Origin: Lytechinus variegatus
Taxonomy: Eukaryota; Echinodermata; Echinoidea; Temnopleuroida; Toxopneustidae
Assembly (NCBI RefSeq): GCF_018143015.1
Contig: NC_054741.1
Location: forward strand, 54,265,048 to 54,329,047
Direction of reading: 5' to 3'
DNA: 64,000 bases
Shown here: positions 1-10,120 of the stretch, in pieces
Layout: each line of letters begins with the position of its first letter
Numbering within the stretch: position 1 is the stretch's first letter
The notes under the pieces: model-generated
What the model saw: the letters and a program-made list of their open reading frames with translations, nothing else
Database searches by the model: none
What the model was told of the DNA's origin: nothing
Translations under genes and position numbers: made by a program

Positions 1-192
1 ACCACAACATGAGGTGCTAAATTGAATTACACTCTAGAGATCAAACATAACACCAAAGAGTGTAAATGTAACAACCAATGATGTTGTAACAACACCTATA
101 GGTGTTAAACTAACACTGTCAATTTGACACCGGTGTCAAATAACTGGTGTGGTCCTCTACGTACACCGGTTAACACCACCATTTTTGCTGTG
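1..192. repeat. MITE family A, cut by window edge
   Basis: This is the right-hand part of a short palindromic element built from repeated GGTGTTA/TAACACC words. It ends in TTTTTGCTGTG at 183-192 and matches the complete copy at 3988-4225 over most of its length, so it is a dispersed non-autonomous DNA element. The left end lies outside the window. Confidence 0.75.
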
Positions 193-261
193 AGTCGTAT
201 CGGTGAAAAGGGTCGGTTGTAAACCATGATTCATCAATTAGTGTAGGCGTGGCTAGTCCAA

Positions 262-368
262 CTTGAGCCAAATGTGACATTAAAAAAAACATGAATACAA
301 AAAAAAATTGAGCCAAAATGTGACATAAATAAAAAAAACATGAATACAAGAAAACTTGAGCCAAATTT
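262..368. repeat. Short tandem repeat, about 45 bp period
   Basis: Two and a half copies of a unit containing TTGAGCCAAA, TGTGACAT and ACATGAATACAA occur in tandem with A-run length differences. The rest of 193-556 has no other feature that I can see. No AATAAA signal for the LC8 gene at 557-826 was found here. Confidence 0.65.
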
Positions 369-556
369 GAACTTTCTTCGTGTAGATAGTGCCGCCAAGA
401 GTCAAAATGAGCAAGGTTGAAATATTTTTCGTAGAGTTAATATGTTCGTTAGTTATTTTGAGGGTGTCCGTATAATGTTTCCAGAGACCATACCAATCTT
501 TTTCTCCAGTTATCGTGCTCTTCGTTATTTCATCTAGAAAGGGTTGAATAGTAATT

Positions 557-826
557 TCACCCTGATTTATAGAGCAACACAGCCATTTGTCCGACGTAAA
601 AATAAATGAAATGCCTTGTCTCGTGTGTGACGTAGCTGCCGAAGTTACGACCCACAATGCAATGCCAGGTCGGGTGATGTTTCTTATCAAATTCCTTCTT
701 GATGTGCGCGGCGATGTCCTTCTCGAGGTTGAATTTTTCCATTGCCTGGGTGGCGCATTCGATGGCGTCTTGCTGCATATCTTCTGACATATCAGCGTTC
801 TTGATCACGGCCTTGCGTTCAGTCAT
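557..826 (-). CDS. DYNLL: Dynein light chain LC8-type, divergent copy (copy A)
   Basis: A complete 89-residue protein that fills the normal LC8 length. LC8 is a small dimeric hub protein of cytoplasmic dynein and myosin V that binds short linear motifs in partner proteins. The conserved core [18 protein letters not shown] (residues 53-70) and the C-terminal KSG, with Ser88, are present. The CDS has no intron. The start sits in a strong context (GCCACC before ATG). A likely 3' splice site (TTTCAG, boundary about 857) lies 30 bases upstream, so the 5'UTR is probably spliced and this is not obviously a retrocopy. Compared with copy B there are ten substitutions: E23D, L34I, I42V, H50F, H51N, R71K, V78L, M81I, V83I and Y86F (A to B). 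Copy A is the less typical sequence, with HH in place of the usual aromatic-Asn at 50-51. It is intact and probably functional; expression is unknown. Confidence 0.93.
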   Translation of the reverse strand: MTERKAVIKNADMSEDMQQDAIECATQAMEKFNLEKDIAAHIKKEFDKKHHPTWHCIVGRNFGSYVTHETRHFIYFYVGQMAVLLYKSG

Positions 827-2550
827 GGTGGCGACCTTGCAGTGATGAGCTCAATTTCTGAAACTGGAAGGGAAGTAAAATACATGGTTAAGTTATAAAT
901 GAATGCGGTGAACGAGTCACTATAATAGGAAAAGAAAACGGACTAAAAAGGATACCAACCCCTCCCCCCTGCCGAAATGATGATGCAATTTTCAAGATTT
1001 TTCGTTTAAAGTCCTGACAAAATGCCCTCTAATTTCTTATGATATCATAATGCCTTCAATACTATTTTTTTTTTTACTTAAGAAATGAACATTGATTTTA
1101 AATATATAAATATATATCTTAAATTATGTACCTTACAATTTGTATCAACACATTTTATAAAGTATTTCCAATTCCCTTTTTGAAATGTTATCATGACGAT
1201 TGCCAATCTATGAATAGGCATGCAATGAAATCTATAAGAGCACTGATTCCATGGCGAAAGAAATAATGAACCAGATAAAAACTCACCTTTGGAAAATGAT
1301 GTAGCGAGAAATATGAGTGAAATATGCGTCCTTGCAGATTGTACCTTTTGGTTCGAAAACAAAATAATGGTTACTATTTTGAAGGCAATCAGTGATTTAA
1401 AGTGACATGCATCGCTTTAAACATCCGCTAGTGCTGCATCTATCACTGCCAAAACTTTGAGCTCCCCAAGATCTTTAAAGAACTGATTTGTTTTCATGCA
1501 TCGGTTAAAAAGGACGTTATTCTTTTTAGTAAATCTTATTGTATGAATTCTGGACCCCGCCTTCGTATTTATGAGAGTATTTTAACTGGTTGAGCTTAAA
1601 TCAAATCCGTAGCTTATAACAGTAGCTTTTAATCTCTTCCCATGTTGTCCATGGGTCAGTAAACAACTATCGTATGGCAATTGAGCGAGAGGAAAGCCGC
1701 CTCTTTTTTCTCCTTATTTTCACGAACAGCCCTCGAAAAATCAGCCAAAGTATAATAAAAGCTTTCATCGCTTATGTAATGAATAAACACACGGAACGAA
1801 TTAAGACTGAAGTAAGTAACAAGCATACAAACAAACAAAAATACTTCTTTCAACCTATAACCATTCACTTTAGCAAAGATCCAAGAAAATATTTGTTGTG
1901 GACGATAATTTGGAATACACTATATCCATCGAGCTCAATGATTGTCAAAAAACAAGAAAAACGAGTTTATCACCTCTTCAAAAAGAACCCGGAAAATATT
2001 CGTTCTGGGCGCTGAAGGATTATGAACTAGATCAGAGATGGATCAAACGATGGCCGAACGAACAGCTTTATAATATGTAAAACAAGAGAATCAACTGTGT
2101 GGCCTGTACCCATGATGGCCTTTATTTTCTTTTTATTATTTTTAACCTTGTCAGATTTTGGGGAAAGAAAATTTACACCATACCTCCACTGTCGATTTTT
2201 TTTCGTGAAGTAAATTCAATTCAATTCTTTTATCTAATTTCCATTCAAAACATAATACAAAGTAATATAAAGCAATACAAATCAAGTTCGATCCTCGGTC
2301 GAGTCATACTAAACATGTGAGATTCTCCCTTCTCGCTAACGCTAAGCGCTCAGCATTTAGATGAGGGAAAATTAATATTTTGTGAAATTTCATAACTGAA
2401 ACATTATTATCATTGTCTAAAAAAGCGAAACGGAAAGAGATTATCAATTTTAAATATCGATAACCTCATTTCGTTGTTTACTCGTGCTCCTCTTTTTCTG
2501 TTATGACGAGCGACAATCTTCGTTGAATAATGACTACGTCCCTGACTAAA
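827..2550. other. Intergenic, no gene recognised
   Basis: The interval 827-857 is likely 5'UTR of the LC8 copy A gene, preceded by a pyrimidine-rich tract and TTTCAG. The rest is AT-rich with short open frames that resemble no protein I know. No promoter element could be fixed with confidence. Confidence 0.5.
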
Positions 2551-2719
2551 CAGGGGCCGTGGAACGGTTTTAAAAGTGTGTGTGGGGGGGGGGACTGACC
2601 ATTAAAAAATATCACCATCATTATGGTAATTTTTAGGTTTTGTACAAGGTTTTGGGAAAAAAAGTGTGGGGGGGGGGCTTAAGCCAAACAAGCCCCCCCC
2701 CCCGTTTCACCGGCCCTTG
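2551..2719. repeat. G-rich MITE, CAGGGGC(C/A)GTGGAACGG family
   Basis: Begins CAGGGGCCGTGGAACGG and ends with an inverted, imperfect version (CCGTTTCACCGGCCCTTG). It has long G and C runs inside. The same family occurs in a compact form at 37031-37110. Confidence 0.7.
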
Positions 2720-3987
2720 CTAGAGGTGGATCAAGGGCCCCGCCCCTGCTGAACGAACAGCTTTATATGTAAAACAAGATAATTATTTTCTTTTAATAAT
2801 TTGTTTAACCTGAACAGATTTCGGGGAAAGAAAATTCACACCACAACTCAACTGTCTATCTATGTACCAACCCATATTGTAAAAATATCAACATATAGAG
2901 GAATCGTGCATTTTTACAAGTAAGCCCTAAAAGTCAAGAAAAACAAAGAGAGAAAACGGGGAAAAGAGTGAATATTGTGTAAAAAGTGCAGCCTATAAAA
3001 ACTGAGACTAGAAAAAGAGATTATTACTGTAGCGATCCCCTCATTTCGTAGTTCTATTATGGCTAGTAATACTCTCCGTTGAACAATAACGACCCTTATG
3101 ACTAGCAGGTAATCCCGATGGGGGGGGGGGGCTCCAAGCATACACCCGAGAGAGGGAAGCCAACGAGGCCATTTTACCTCGATTATTTTCCACTGCAATG
3201 TTCTTTACCTTCGCTATCTTACCTCTGCCATTTTGACATGTCACCATTCATTTATTTTAGTTCAATTATTTTTTTAAATTTCTATTTAATATTTCCCCTT
3301 ATCTGCCTTCCTTTCATTTATTTATTTATTATCATTATTATTATTTTTTTTTTTTTGGGGGGGGGGTAAGTTCATTAATTTGAAATTGTTGTTTTGTTTT
3401 ATTCAGTATATGCTTATAGTTTCCTTTGAGTGGGTATATCAATTCTCTCAATAATATTACTTTGCCTATGGCTGTCCCCTTATCCTTTGATACCATTCCT
3501 ATGGCTGTCCCCTTATCCTTTAATTGATACCATTCCTTGTTCTCTATTACATCTCTCTCTTCTGTCCACGCGCTCTCTATTTTTCTCTCTTTATCCCTCA
3601 AACCTCCACGTCAGTCTCTATCAATATTCCATTTTTGTACCAGTTTCTTGCAGGATGCTTGAGAAATAATTTCAGAGCTTTATTCGCTTTCTCTCTTTTT
3701 GTAGTTTACTTAATATTTTCATCCTCACCATCAACCTAAGTGTAGGGCTAGTCCCTTGTTTGTCTCTATCTGTCTACGCGTGTCTCTCCTTCTGTCTTTC
3801 TCTCTCTCTCTCTATCCTCTCCTCCTCTCTCCCCCTCTCAATCCATAACCGTGTAAAACTAATAAACCCGTCTGCCAACATAGCAAAATTTTATATTATT
3901 CATTACTCTTCATGCGAAGATAGTACTTGACAATGCGAACGATTATGCGAAAGCTTGCCAGAAATAGTATTTGCAATGGCCATGATG
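2720..3987. other. Intergenic, low complexity
   Basis: No gene seen. It holds poly-G runs near 3119-3130 and 3357-3366, a CT-rich tract at about 3430-3850, and a short tandem pair of a unit with ATGGCTGTCCCC near 3468-3530. Confidence 0.5.
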
Positions 3988-4225
3988 CACTGTAAAAACT
4001 GTGGTGTTAAAACTGACACCAATTGGTGTTAATAGAGGACCATACACTGAGGTGTTAAAATAACACCCTAGAGATTGAACATAATACCAAAGAGTGTAAA
4101 TGTAACAACCATAGGTGTTGTAATAACACCTATAGGTGTAAAATTAACACCACCAATTTAGCACCGGTGTAAAAAAATGGTGTGGTCCTCTATGTACACC
4201 GGTTAACACCACATTTTTTGCTGTG
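3988..4225. mobile_element. MITE family A, complete copy
   Basis: A 238-bp palindromic element. It starts CACTGTAAAAACTGTGGTG and ends CACCACATTTTTTGCTGTG, which are inverted repeats of one another with a few mismatches. The interior is made of alternating GGTGTTA and TAACACC words. There is no coding capacity. A partial copy lies at 1-192 and a weaker relative at about 46560-46700. Confidence 0.8.
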
Positions 4226-4600
4226 TGACTGATGTTGAAAGAGAATGATTTGATTACATGATAAAAAGTTCCAGGGATGAATTTCAAATATATACCTATA
4301 TAATCAAAGAGATGTTTCTGTTTCACAAAACAGTAGATCAATTAAAAAAAAAATAATTTCCATTCTGATTGCAAGAATATTACGATTGATTACGCAAGCT
4401 CCAATTGATTTTCGTTTAACAATAATTCCCCCAGGCGCCCCAATCCGACAAGAGATGACAAAACAATCAACCAGTCATTTTTGATTAAGCATATGGAAAT
4501 ATAACTTACTTTCCATTTTTTTAATTGATTGTACACAATATGCAAATTGATTTGCATAGATATTTTTTTTATTGAAGTCTTTGTTCAATCGTAAAATGCA

Positions 4601-4842
4601 CTGGCGGATCCGGGGGGGGGGGCACGGGCCGGCTGTGCCCCCGTGCCAATTAAAATTTGTAAAGTAAAAATGCCGTTAAAACAGAAATGTACCCCCCTTG
4701 TAAATGAAGACCTTTTTTCGTGGACGAAAATGTCATTAATTTAGAATGAAAAACCTTTTTTTGTGGGGGGGGGGGGGCTCGTCAAATTTTTCCTCGGGAA
4801 AATGTGCCCCCTCCCCCTGGAAAATCCTGGATCCGCCCCTGG
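4601..4842. mobile_element. MITE with GGCGGATCC inverted ends
   Basis: Inverted ends CTGGCGGATCCGGG and CCTGGATCCGCCCCTGG flank 242 bp with G runs and a C-rich arm near 4805-4820. The same terminal type occurs at 6418-7704 and, on one side only, at about 60575. No clear target duplication was seen. Confidence 0.7.
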
Positions 4843-5036
4843 AAATATGTAAATAGTCCGGCCATCATTTTTTTTATCCACAGAAATTTCGTCTTAATTT
4901 TGAATGTAAACAGGAAAAAGAAAGTCAGAAGATATCTTATACATCTGATATTATAGAAACATGAAACATCATATAGTCTATCAAGTTTCTGGTCTGTTTT
5001 TTTTTTATCTCTCATCCTTTCGGAAATCATTGCAGA

Positions 5037-5292
5037 TGACTTGAATGCTTTGTCTCATTGTCCCAACTATCGTCATCCAGTTGTCATGACCGTCGTCATC
5101 GCCATGATCAGCGTTCTCATCGTCGCATTCAACGTTGCAGTCAGCGATGAAAATACCAATGTGGATCGAGGTGATGGTTCTTTCACAGGTCTACGCGCTG
5201 CATGCTTTATTCGAACAACATCAGGTCGGGGGCTTCAGAGGAGTTCCTCCCAAGGCAGGGAGATCGAATTCCGTCTTGTTGTCCAAAAATAA
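5037..5292 (+). CDS. Possible terminal exon of an unknown gene
   Basis: A T-rich tract followed by ATTGCAG (ending 5036) looks like a 3' splice site. It opens into a frame of about 83 codons, read from 5041, with a hydrophobic stretch (roughly residues 14-33). The frame stops just after an AATAAA at 5288-5293. No family was recognised and no upstream exon could be found on this strand, so this may be chance. If real, it would converge tail-to-tail with LC8 copy B. Confidence 0.2.
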
Positions 5293-5349
5293 AGTTTCAA
5301 GGATTTATGGCTGATGAATTTTATCATTTATACTGAACGTCTTACTTAG

Positions 5350-5355
5350 TTTATT
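5350..5355 (-). promoter_or_regulatory. Candidate poly(A) signal of LC8 copy B
   Basis: AATAAA on the minus strand, about 50 bases beyond the stop codon of the LC8 gene at 5405-5674. Confidence 0.5.
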
Positions 5356-5404
5356 AACGTGTGGTTAAATTAGAGAAGCAGTTCTAATACCACCATCCAA
5401 AAAT

Positions 5405-5674
5405 CTACCCAGACTTGAAAAGTAAGATGGCAATTTGACCAAGATAAAAGTAGATGAAATGCTTTGTTTCGTGCGTCACATAGCTGCCGAAGTTGCGACC
5501 CACTATGCAATGCCAGGTAGGGTTGAACTTCTTGTCGAATTCCTTCTTGACGTGGGCTGCGATGTCCTTCTCGATGTTGAATTTTTCCATTGCCTGGGTG
5601 GCGCAGTCGATGGCGTCTTGCTGCATATCTTCAGACATATCAGCGTTCTTGATCACGGCCTTGCGCTCAGTCAT
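5405..5674 (-). CDS. DYNLL: Dynein light chain LC8-type, canonical copy (copy B)
   Basis: A complete 89-residue LC8 protein, 79 of 89 residues identical to copy A. It carries the family-typical C-terminal half ([20 protein letters not shown] then KSG) and the conserved groove and dimer strand [14 protein letters not shown], so it is the more conservative member of the pair. The role is that of LC8: a homodimeric subunit of dynein and a binding hub for motif-containing partners. The CDS is uninterrupted. A likely 3' splice site (AAATTTACAG, boundary about 5690) lies just upstream of the ATG, suggesting a 5'UTR intron as in copy A. Flanking non-coding DNA does not align with copy A, so the duplication is not recent and the proteins have been kept by selection. 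The context before ATG is ACAACC. Confidence 0.95.
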   Translation of the reverse strand: MTERKAVIKNADMSEDMQQDAIDCATQAMEKFNIEKDIAAHVKKEFDKKFNPTWHCIVGRNFGSYVTHETKHFIYFYLGQIAILLFKSG

Positions 5675-6417
5675 GGTTGTAGATTTCCTTCTGTAAATTT
5701 TAGAAAAAAAGTAATAAATTTTAATTGGACCCTATTACAAATGAGCACGAACGGGATTTTAATATAATTACCATGATTTCGTCGACCGACAATCCGTTCT
5801 TATCTTCTTGAAAAAAGTTTAAAGCTTGTCCTATATTGTCTGTCGATCAGAGCAACGACTAATGTTGAAGTTCATTCAATTCGTAGTTTCTGAAGTTCTG
5901 CGCATCTAAACAACGGAAGCAGTTTATAAAAAAAACAGGTGCTCTTGACCATAATTATTTTGAACGCATTTGTTTTATTTATTTAAGGGAGTGTATTATT
6001 GGACATATTTATTTGGGAATAAACGAGCATTGAACATAAATGCATACAGAATTTCAAGCTCGACAAGGCTCCAGTGCTTATTTTTACTCATGAAGTCATA
6101 AGTCGAAATCAATATCACAAATTTGATAAAAAGTACTGCCGATTATAATGCATTGAAAAAACATCCAAAATGTAAGTGACATTTCAACGTACTCAAAAAA
6201 CAAAGCGCATGAAGAAGTTTGTCGTGAATATTGGACTCTTTGAACAAGAACGCATATTCGATCGGAATTCAAAATTAGCAACGTGTATGCTCATAATATC
6301 CGACCTTGTTTTACAGACTTTCTCATGAAATCAGTGTTTACTGCAACTAGGCCTACTGGAATTTCTCTTTAAATGAAAATGAATGAGATCACACTCCTTG
6401 ATTTTTTTTATCTCATT
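5675..6417. other. Intergenic, no gene recognised
   Basis: AT-rich sequence upstream of LC8 copy B. It probably holds that gene's promoter and non-coding first exon, but I could not place them. Confidence 0.45.
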
Positions 6418-7704
6418 CAGGGGCGGATCCAGCTTTCGCCAATGGGGGGGGGGGAATTATCTTCATCAACATTTTTCTCGATTGGCCGCTATAATCTAAT
6501 TTTTTTTCAGGGGGTAGTCCTAACTAAAGACTGAAGTTTTAAGTATATGTTAGTTTTTATTGTAATAAACAAGATAAGGCATTTCATATGGACTTAATAT
6601 ATAATGCGAGCGCGAACTCATTTTTTTAAAATATGTTTTAAGACATGAAGATTCTGAGCGGTTTTTGTAATCTTGAACAGAGATAAGTATCCAACTAAAC
6701 AATGCGAGCGCGAAACGCGAGACGAAATTTTATTATATTAACATGAAAAGAGACTCAATAAGGACTGTTTTTAGTGATTAATGAAGAGGATACAAGTTTC
6801 ACTCATTAAATAATGAGAGTGCGAAGTGTGACCTCAAAATTTTTGATATTCCGACCTGAAAACTCGACAGTCCAAGCGCGTTTTCATTTAAATAAGAACA
6901 GGCCGTGTGTCCCAAACAATTAAATGCGAGCGCGGAAGCACGAGCATTTTTTTTTATATATACCCAGTTGTTGTGTATCTGGACGGGTTGTGTGTCCGGA
7001 CGATCAATTTTAGAATGTCATTTGGAAAAATTTACAAGCGAAGTTTCATCAATTTTTAGTACAATATGTTAGGAAATATAAAGAACAAAATAGGAAATGA
7101 TTACAAGTAATGGATTCATATTTTTAGTGTAATCCACAGACAAAAAAGAATGCTTCAAAAAGATAAAGTGTCCGGACACCCGACCCCCCATCCTACTGAC
7201 ATGATAAAGGAGCATTTTGACAAATTTTGGTAAGAATTTCCAGAGAGGAAAGGTATCTCACAAATCAAACAATGCGAGCGCGCAGCGCGAATTGAAAACT
7301 TTTGATACATATAGACAATTATTGTGTAAATAAAAAAAAAATATTGAAAGCTTAATGTGCGAGCTAAAATATTGTGTGCAAATTGATTTCAGAACTGGAT
7401 ATATTAAGTGCCATTTAATCCTCTTGAATGGGATTCATTACACAGGCAATGCGAGCGCGATCGTATTTTTTTTTAAAGTCTATTTTCCAATTTTCCCCCT
7501 CATCTTTTTCTTGTTTCCTTTCGGGGTCGGGCCGGCCGTTACGAGGCTTTAAATCACACATGGGTATAATACCTCTATCTTACTTTTCTTTCTGTTTTTC
7601 ATAGTTTCTATCAAGTTAAATACTACATTTTTTCTGCAGGTTGTCAAAAAATATGGGGGGGGGGAGGCCGGGACCGGCTCGGCCCCCTCCTGGATCCGCG
7701 CCTG
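6418..7704. mobile_element. Non-autonomous element with GCGAGCGCGA motif copies
   Basis: Starts CAGGGGCGGATCCAG and ends CTGGATCCGCGCCTG, an inverted pair of the GGCGGATCC terminal type. The interior has no long reading frame. The word AATGCGAGCGCGA or a close variant recurs at 6603, 6701, 6812, 6923, 7271 and 7448, usually followed by T-runs or AAAATTTTTGATA, so it is internally repetitive. No target duplication could be recognised. Confidence 0.65.
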
Positions 7705-9187
7705 TTATTGGTCATGTCACTGCCGCAACAGGAAAATCGCTAACAAGATCAAAAATGAAAAATGTTTCTGCGTCCTAAATAAAACCATTAATCTGTTGAC
7801 ATTTCTTCCCATATCATTTTTGATACTGAGAGAAAATCGAACATGTTTAATTTTCACCTTCAAGAGAACCTTTGATTATCCTACCTTTAATCAGAGATAT
7901 GACCATCGAGCCAGGAAGTCGAAATAGATAGGTATCCTATGTCTACCGGATCGGAGCGAATTAAGTCAAGCAAATGGCAAAATGAAGATGCTTTGTTGTC
8001 ATCTATATTGGTCCGCATTCCACAGGTTTTTTTTCCACAATCGTTCAAACTCGGCCTCTATTGATGATTCCAATGAAGCTTTCCTATTGGTCAAAGGGAT
8101 GAATATATCCGTAGCTTGTAACAAGATAATATGCTGAACTGCTGTGGGCTGGGTGAGGTGGTTTTTGAGAAATGTTCATATCCTCCTCTTATATGCTATA
8201 CAAAATGGACCACGCGTGCGAGACGCGTTCGCAGCTTATAACGGTAGCTTATAACAAGATAGGTCCATTACATAACATCTCCGTATTGATTACAAACTGC
8301 GGTAAATGGATACAGTTATACACTTGGCGCGATTTCGATGTCCCAAAACAATTTTCAAAATGTTAATTCAGAAAAATAAAAGGAAATAGATGAACAAGTA
8401 AAATGAATACATAAATAGATAAATAAATTGATAGATACATGTAGATAGACGAATGAATGGATTATTGGATGAATAAATGAATGAATGAAAATGAGCTACC
8501 TAATCACTTAATTATGAATAATTGAATAAACTGATACATCACTGGAATTAGGAATAATGTATCAATTTGTTAATGAATAAATAATTGAATAATAGATATT
8601 CTATTTAATGAATAAACTTAATAGAAAATGGAAATACCGTTGGTGAAGCGGCTGGATGGGTCGTTTGTTTTAAAATATTATTTTACAGTTTGTTTCTTGT
8701 AGTGACACCAACATTCGCAACAATGGCAACAATTATTAACCATACAATAATTCTTTATAAACTGACAAAGAACTTTATTCGCGCTTATATCTATTAAAAT
8801 CAAAGAACAGAGAATTTACAGACGACACTTTTTAAGGATCGACTGACAAATCAATTCGTAACTGCATTCCTTTTACCGACAGAAAAATAAAATAAAGCAT
8901 TTTTAAAGCAAAATGAAAAAGACATCCCAGCACAGAACTAAACACTTCCACTTTAGCCCCCCCCCCCTACCCCTCGCCGGCCCCCTCCGCTTCCCCTGGC
9001 CATCTTCCCTCCCTACCAGAGCATACCTCGAAAACAAACGTTATAATTTGCATTCTGTATAGATAAACAATAACACAACAGTTCCCTTCCTCTTTTTATT
9101 CTATATTTCATATTATGATCTCGTTGGTGAAAGAAAAAGTAAACAGGGGGATGTAGATACGCGTCACTGCGCATACCTCAACCATTC
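7705..9187. other. Intergenic, no gene recognised
   Basis: Mostly AT-rich. The stretch 8395-8640 is degenerate GAATA/GAATGAAT low-complexity DNA. A C-rich patch lies at 8957-9000. No coding or RNA gene seen. Confidence 0.5.
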
Positions 9188-9467
9188 TGGGCCCCGTCTT
9201 ACAAAGAGTTACGATTGATCCAATCAATCGTAACTCTATGGAAATCCATTAGTGTCATAATTTTTTTTCTCAGGAAAATTTCAAAATGTCCTTTTTTAAC
9301 AAAGGAGAACACACCAAATTGTCAAGAAATCAATGAATTTACATATGAATATTCATTCGTATCTAGAAAAAAAATTGAGCAAACATTCATTTTATACGTT
9401 AACTTTGCTGGCTTTCCATAGTTGCCATTGATCGGATCAATTGCAACTCTTTGTAAGACTGGGCCCT
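9188..9467. mobile_element. Palindromic MITE, GGGCCC(C/A)GTCTTACAAAGAG ends
   Basis: The left end GGGCCCCGTCTTACAAAGAG is mirrored by CTTTGTAAGACTGGGCCC at the right end. Similarity extends inward through ATTGATC and GTAACT to CTATGG. About 280 bp, foldback type, no coding capacity. Confidence 0.75.
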
Positions 9468-9529
9468 GATTCATGCTCGTAACTATTGTCCAGAACAAGG
9501 GTCCGTTTACCAACGAATGGCGTCGTTGA

Positions 9530-10120
9530 GGTCTTTTATTTGGAAAGAAAGGTAGCCTGTTTATTATGTAAGGGGTACTTTCAGACGGGGGTGCACTGCT
9601 CGGGGCTTGAAACACTTTTTTTCTAAGGGTCATTTGACCGTGAACAGGTACCCATGTCTAAAGATTCTTCTCAATACACAGACCCATACTTAGGGATTTT
9701 CTCTAAAATATAGACCCATTTCCAGATTAATACTGATATCCATGTAACCCAATGTACAATGCAAAAACATGCATGCGCTGCATGCATGCACGTACTGTGG
9801 GCCTTTACGGTATACTGTATACGGTCGGCCGAGTGTGCCAGATATGCATAGAGTGACGTACCCCGGTGCCCATTGCTTTCGTACTAAGATGTGGAAATAC
9901 TGCATGCAGAACCTACTCGTCGCGGGGTCCCAGCTACTCGTACTCTAGACCGGGACTAACATAGGCATTTCGGGGGCTTATCCTGGGGATCCTTATGAAT
10001 ATTTTTTCTTTCAGAAACGGGCCCTATGTCTAGGATTTAAAAAAAAAGAAAAAAGAAACGACCCACTGGAGCGGCACACCCCCGTATGCGATATCCACGC
10101 GAGTACCCCCGGGGGGGGGG
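9530..10120. repeat. Degenerate repeat with ACCCGGGG-type ends
   Basis: Contains GGGGTACTTTCAGACGGGGG near 9569 and CACCCCCGTATGCGATATCC ending in a poly-G run near 10125. These ends resemble the terminal words of the element at 13939-14455. Boundaries are uncertain. Confidence 0.35.

Noticed and set aside
1674..2015. Open frame of 113 codons
   Set aside because: No recognisable domain, AT-driven composition, no splice or start-context support.
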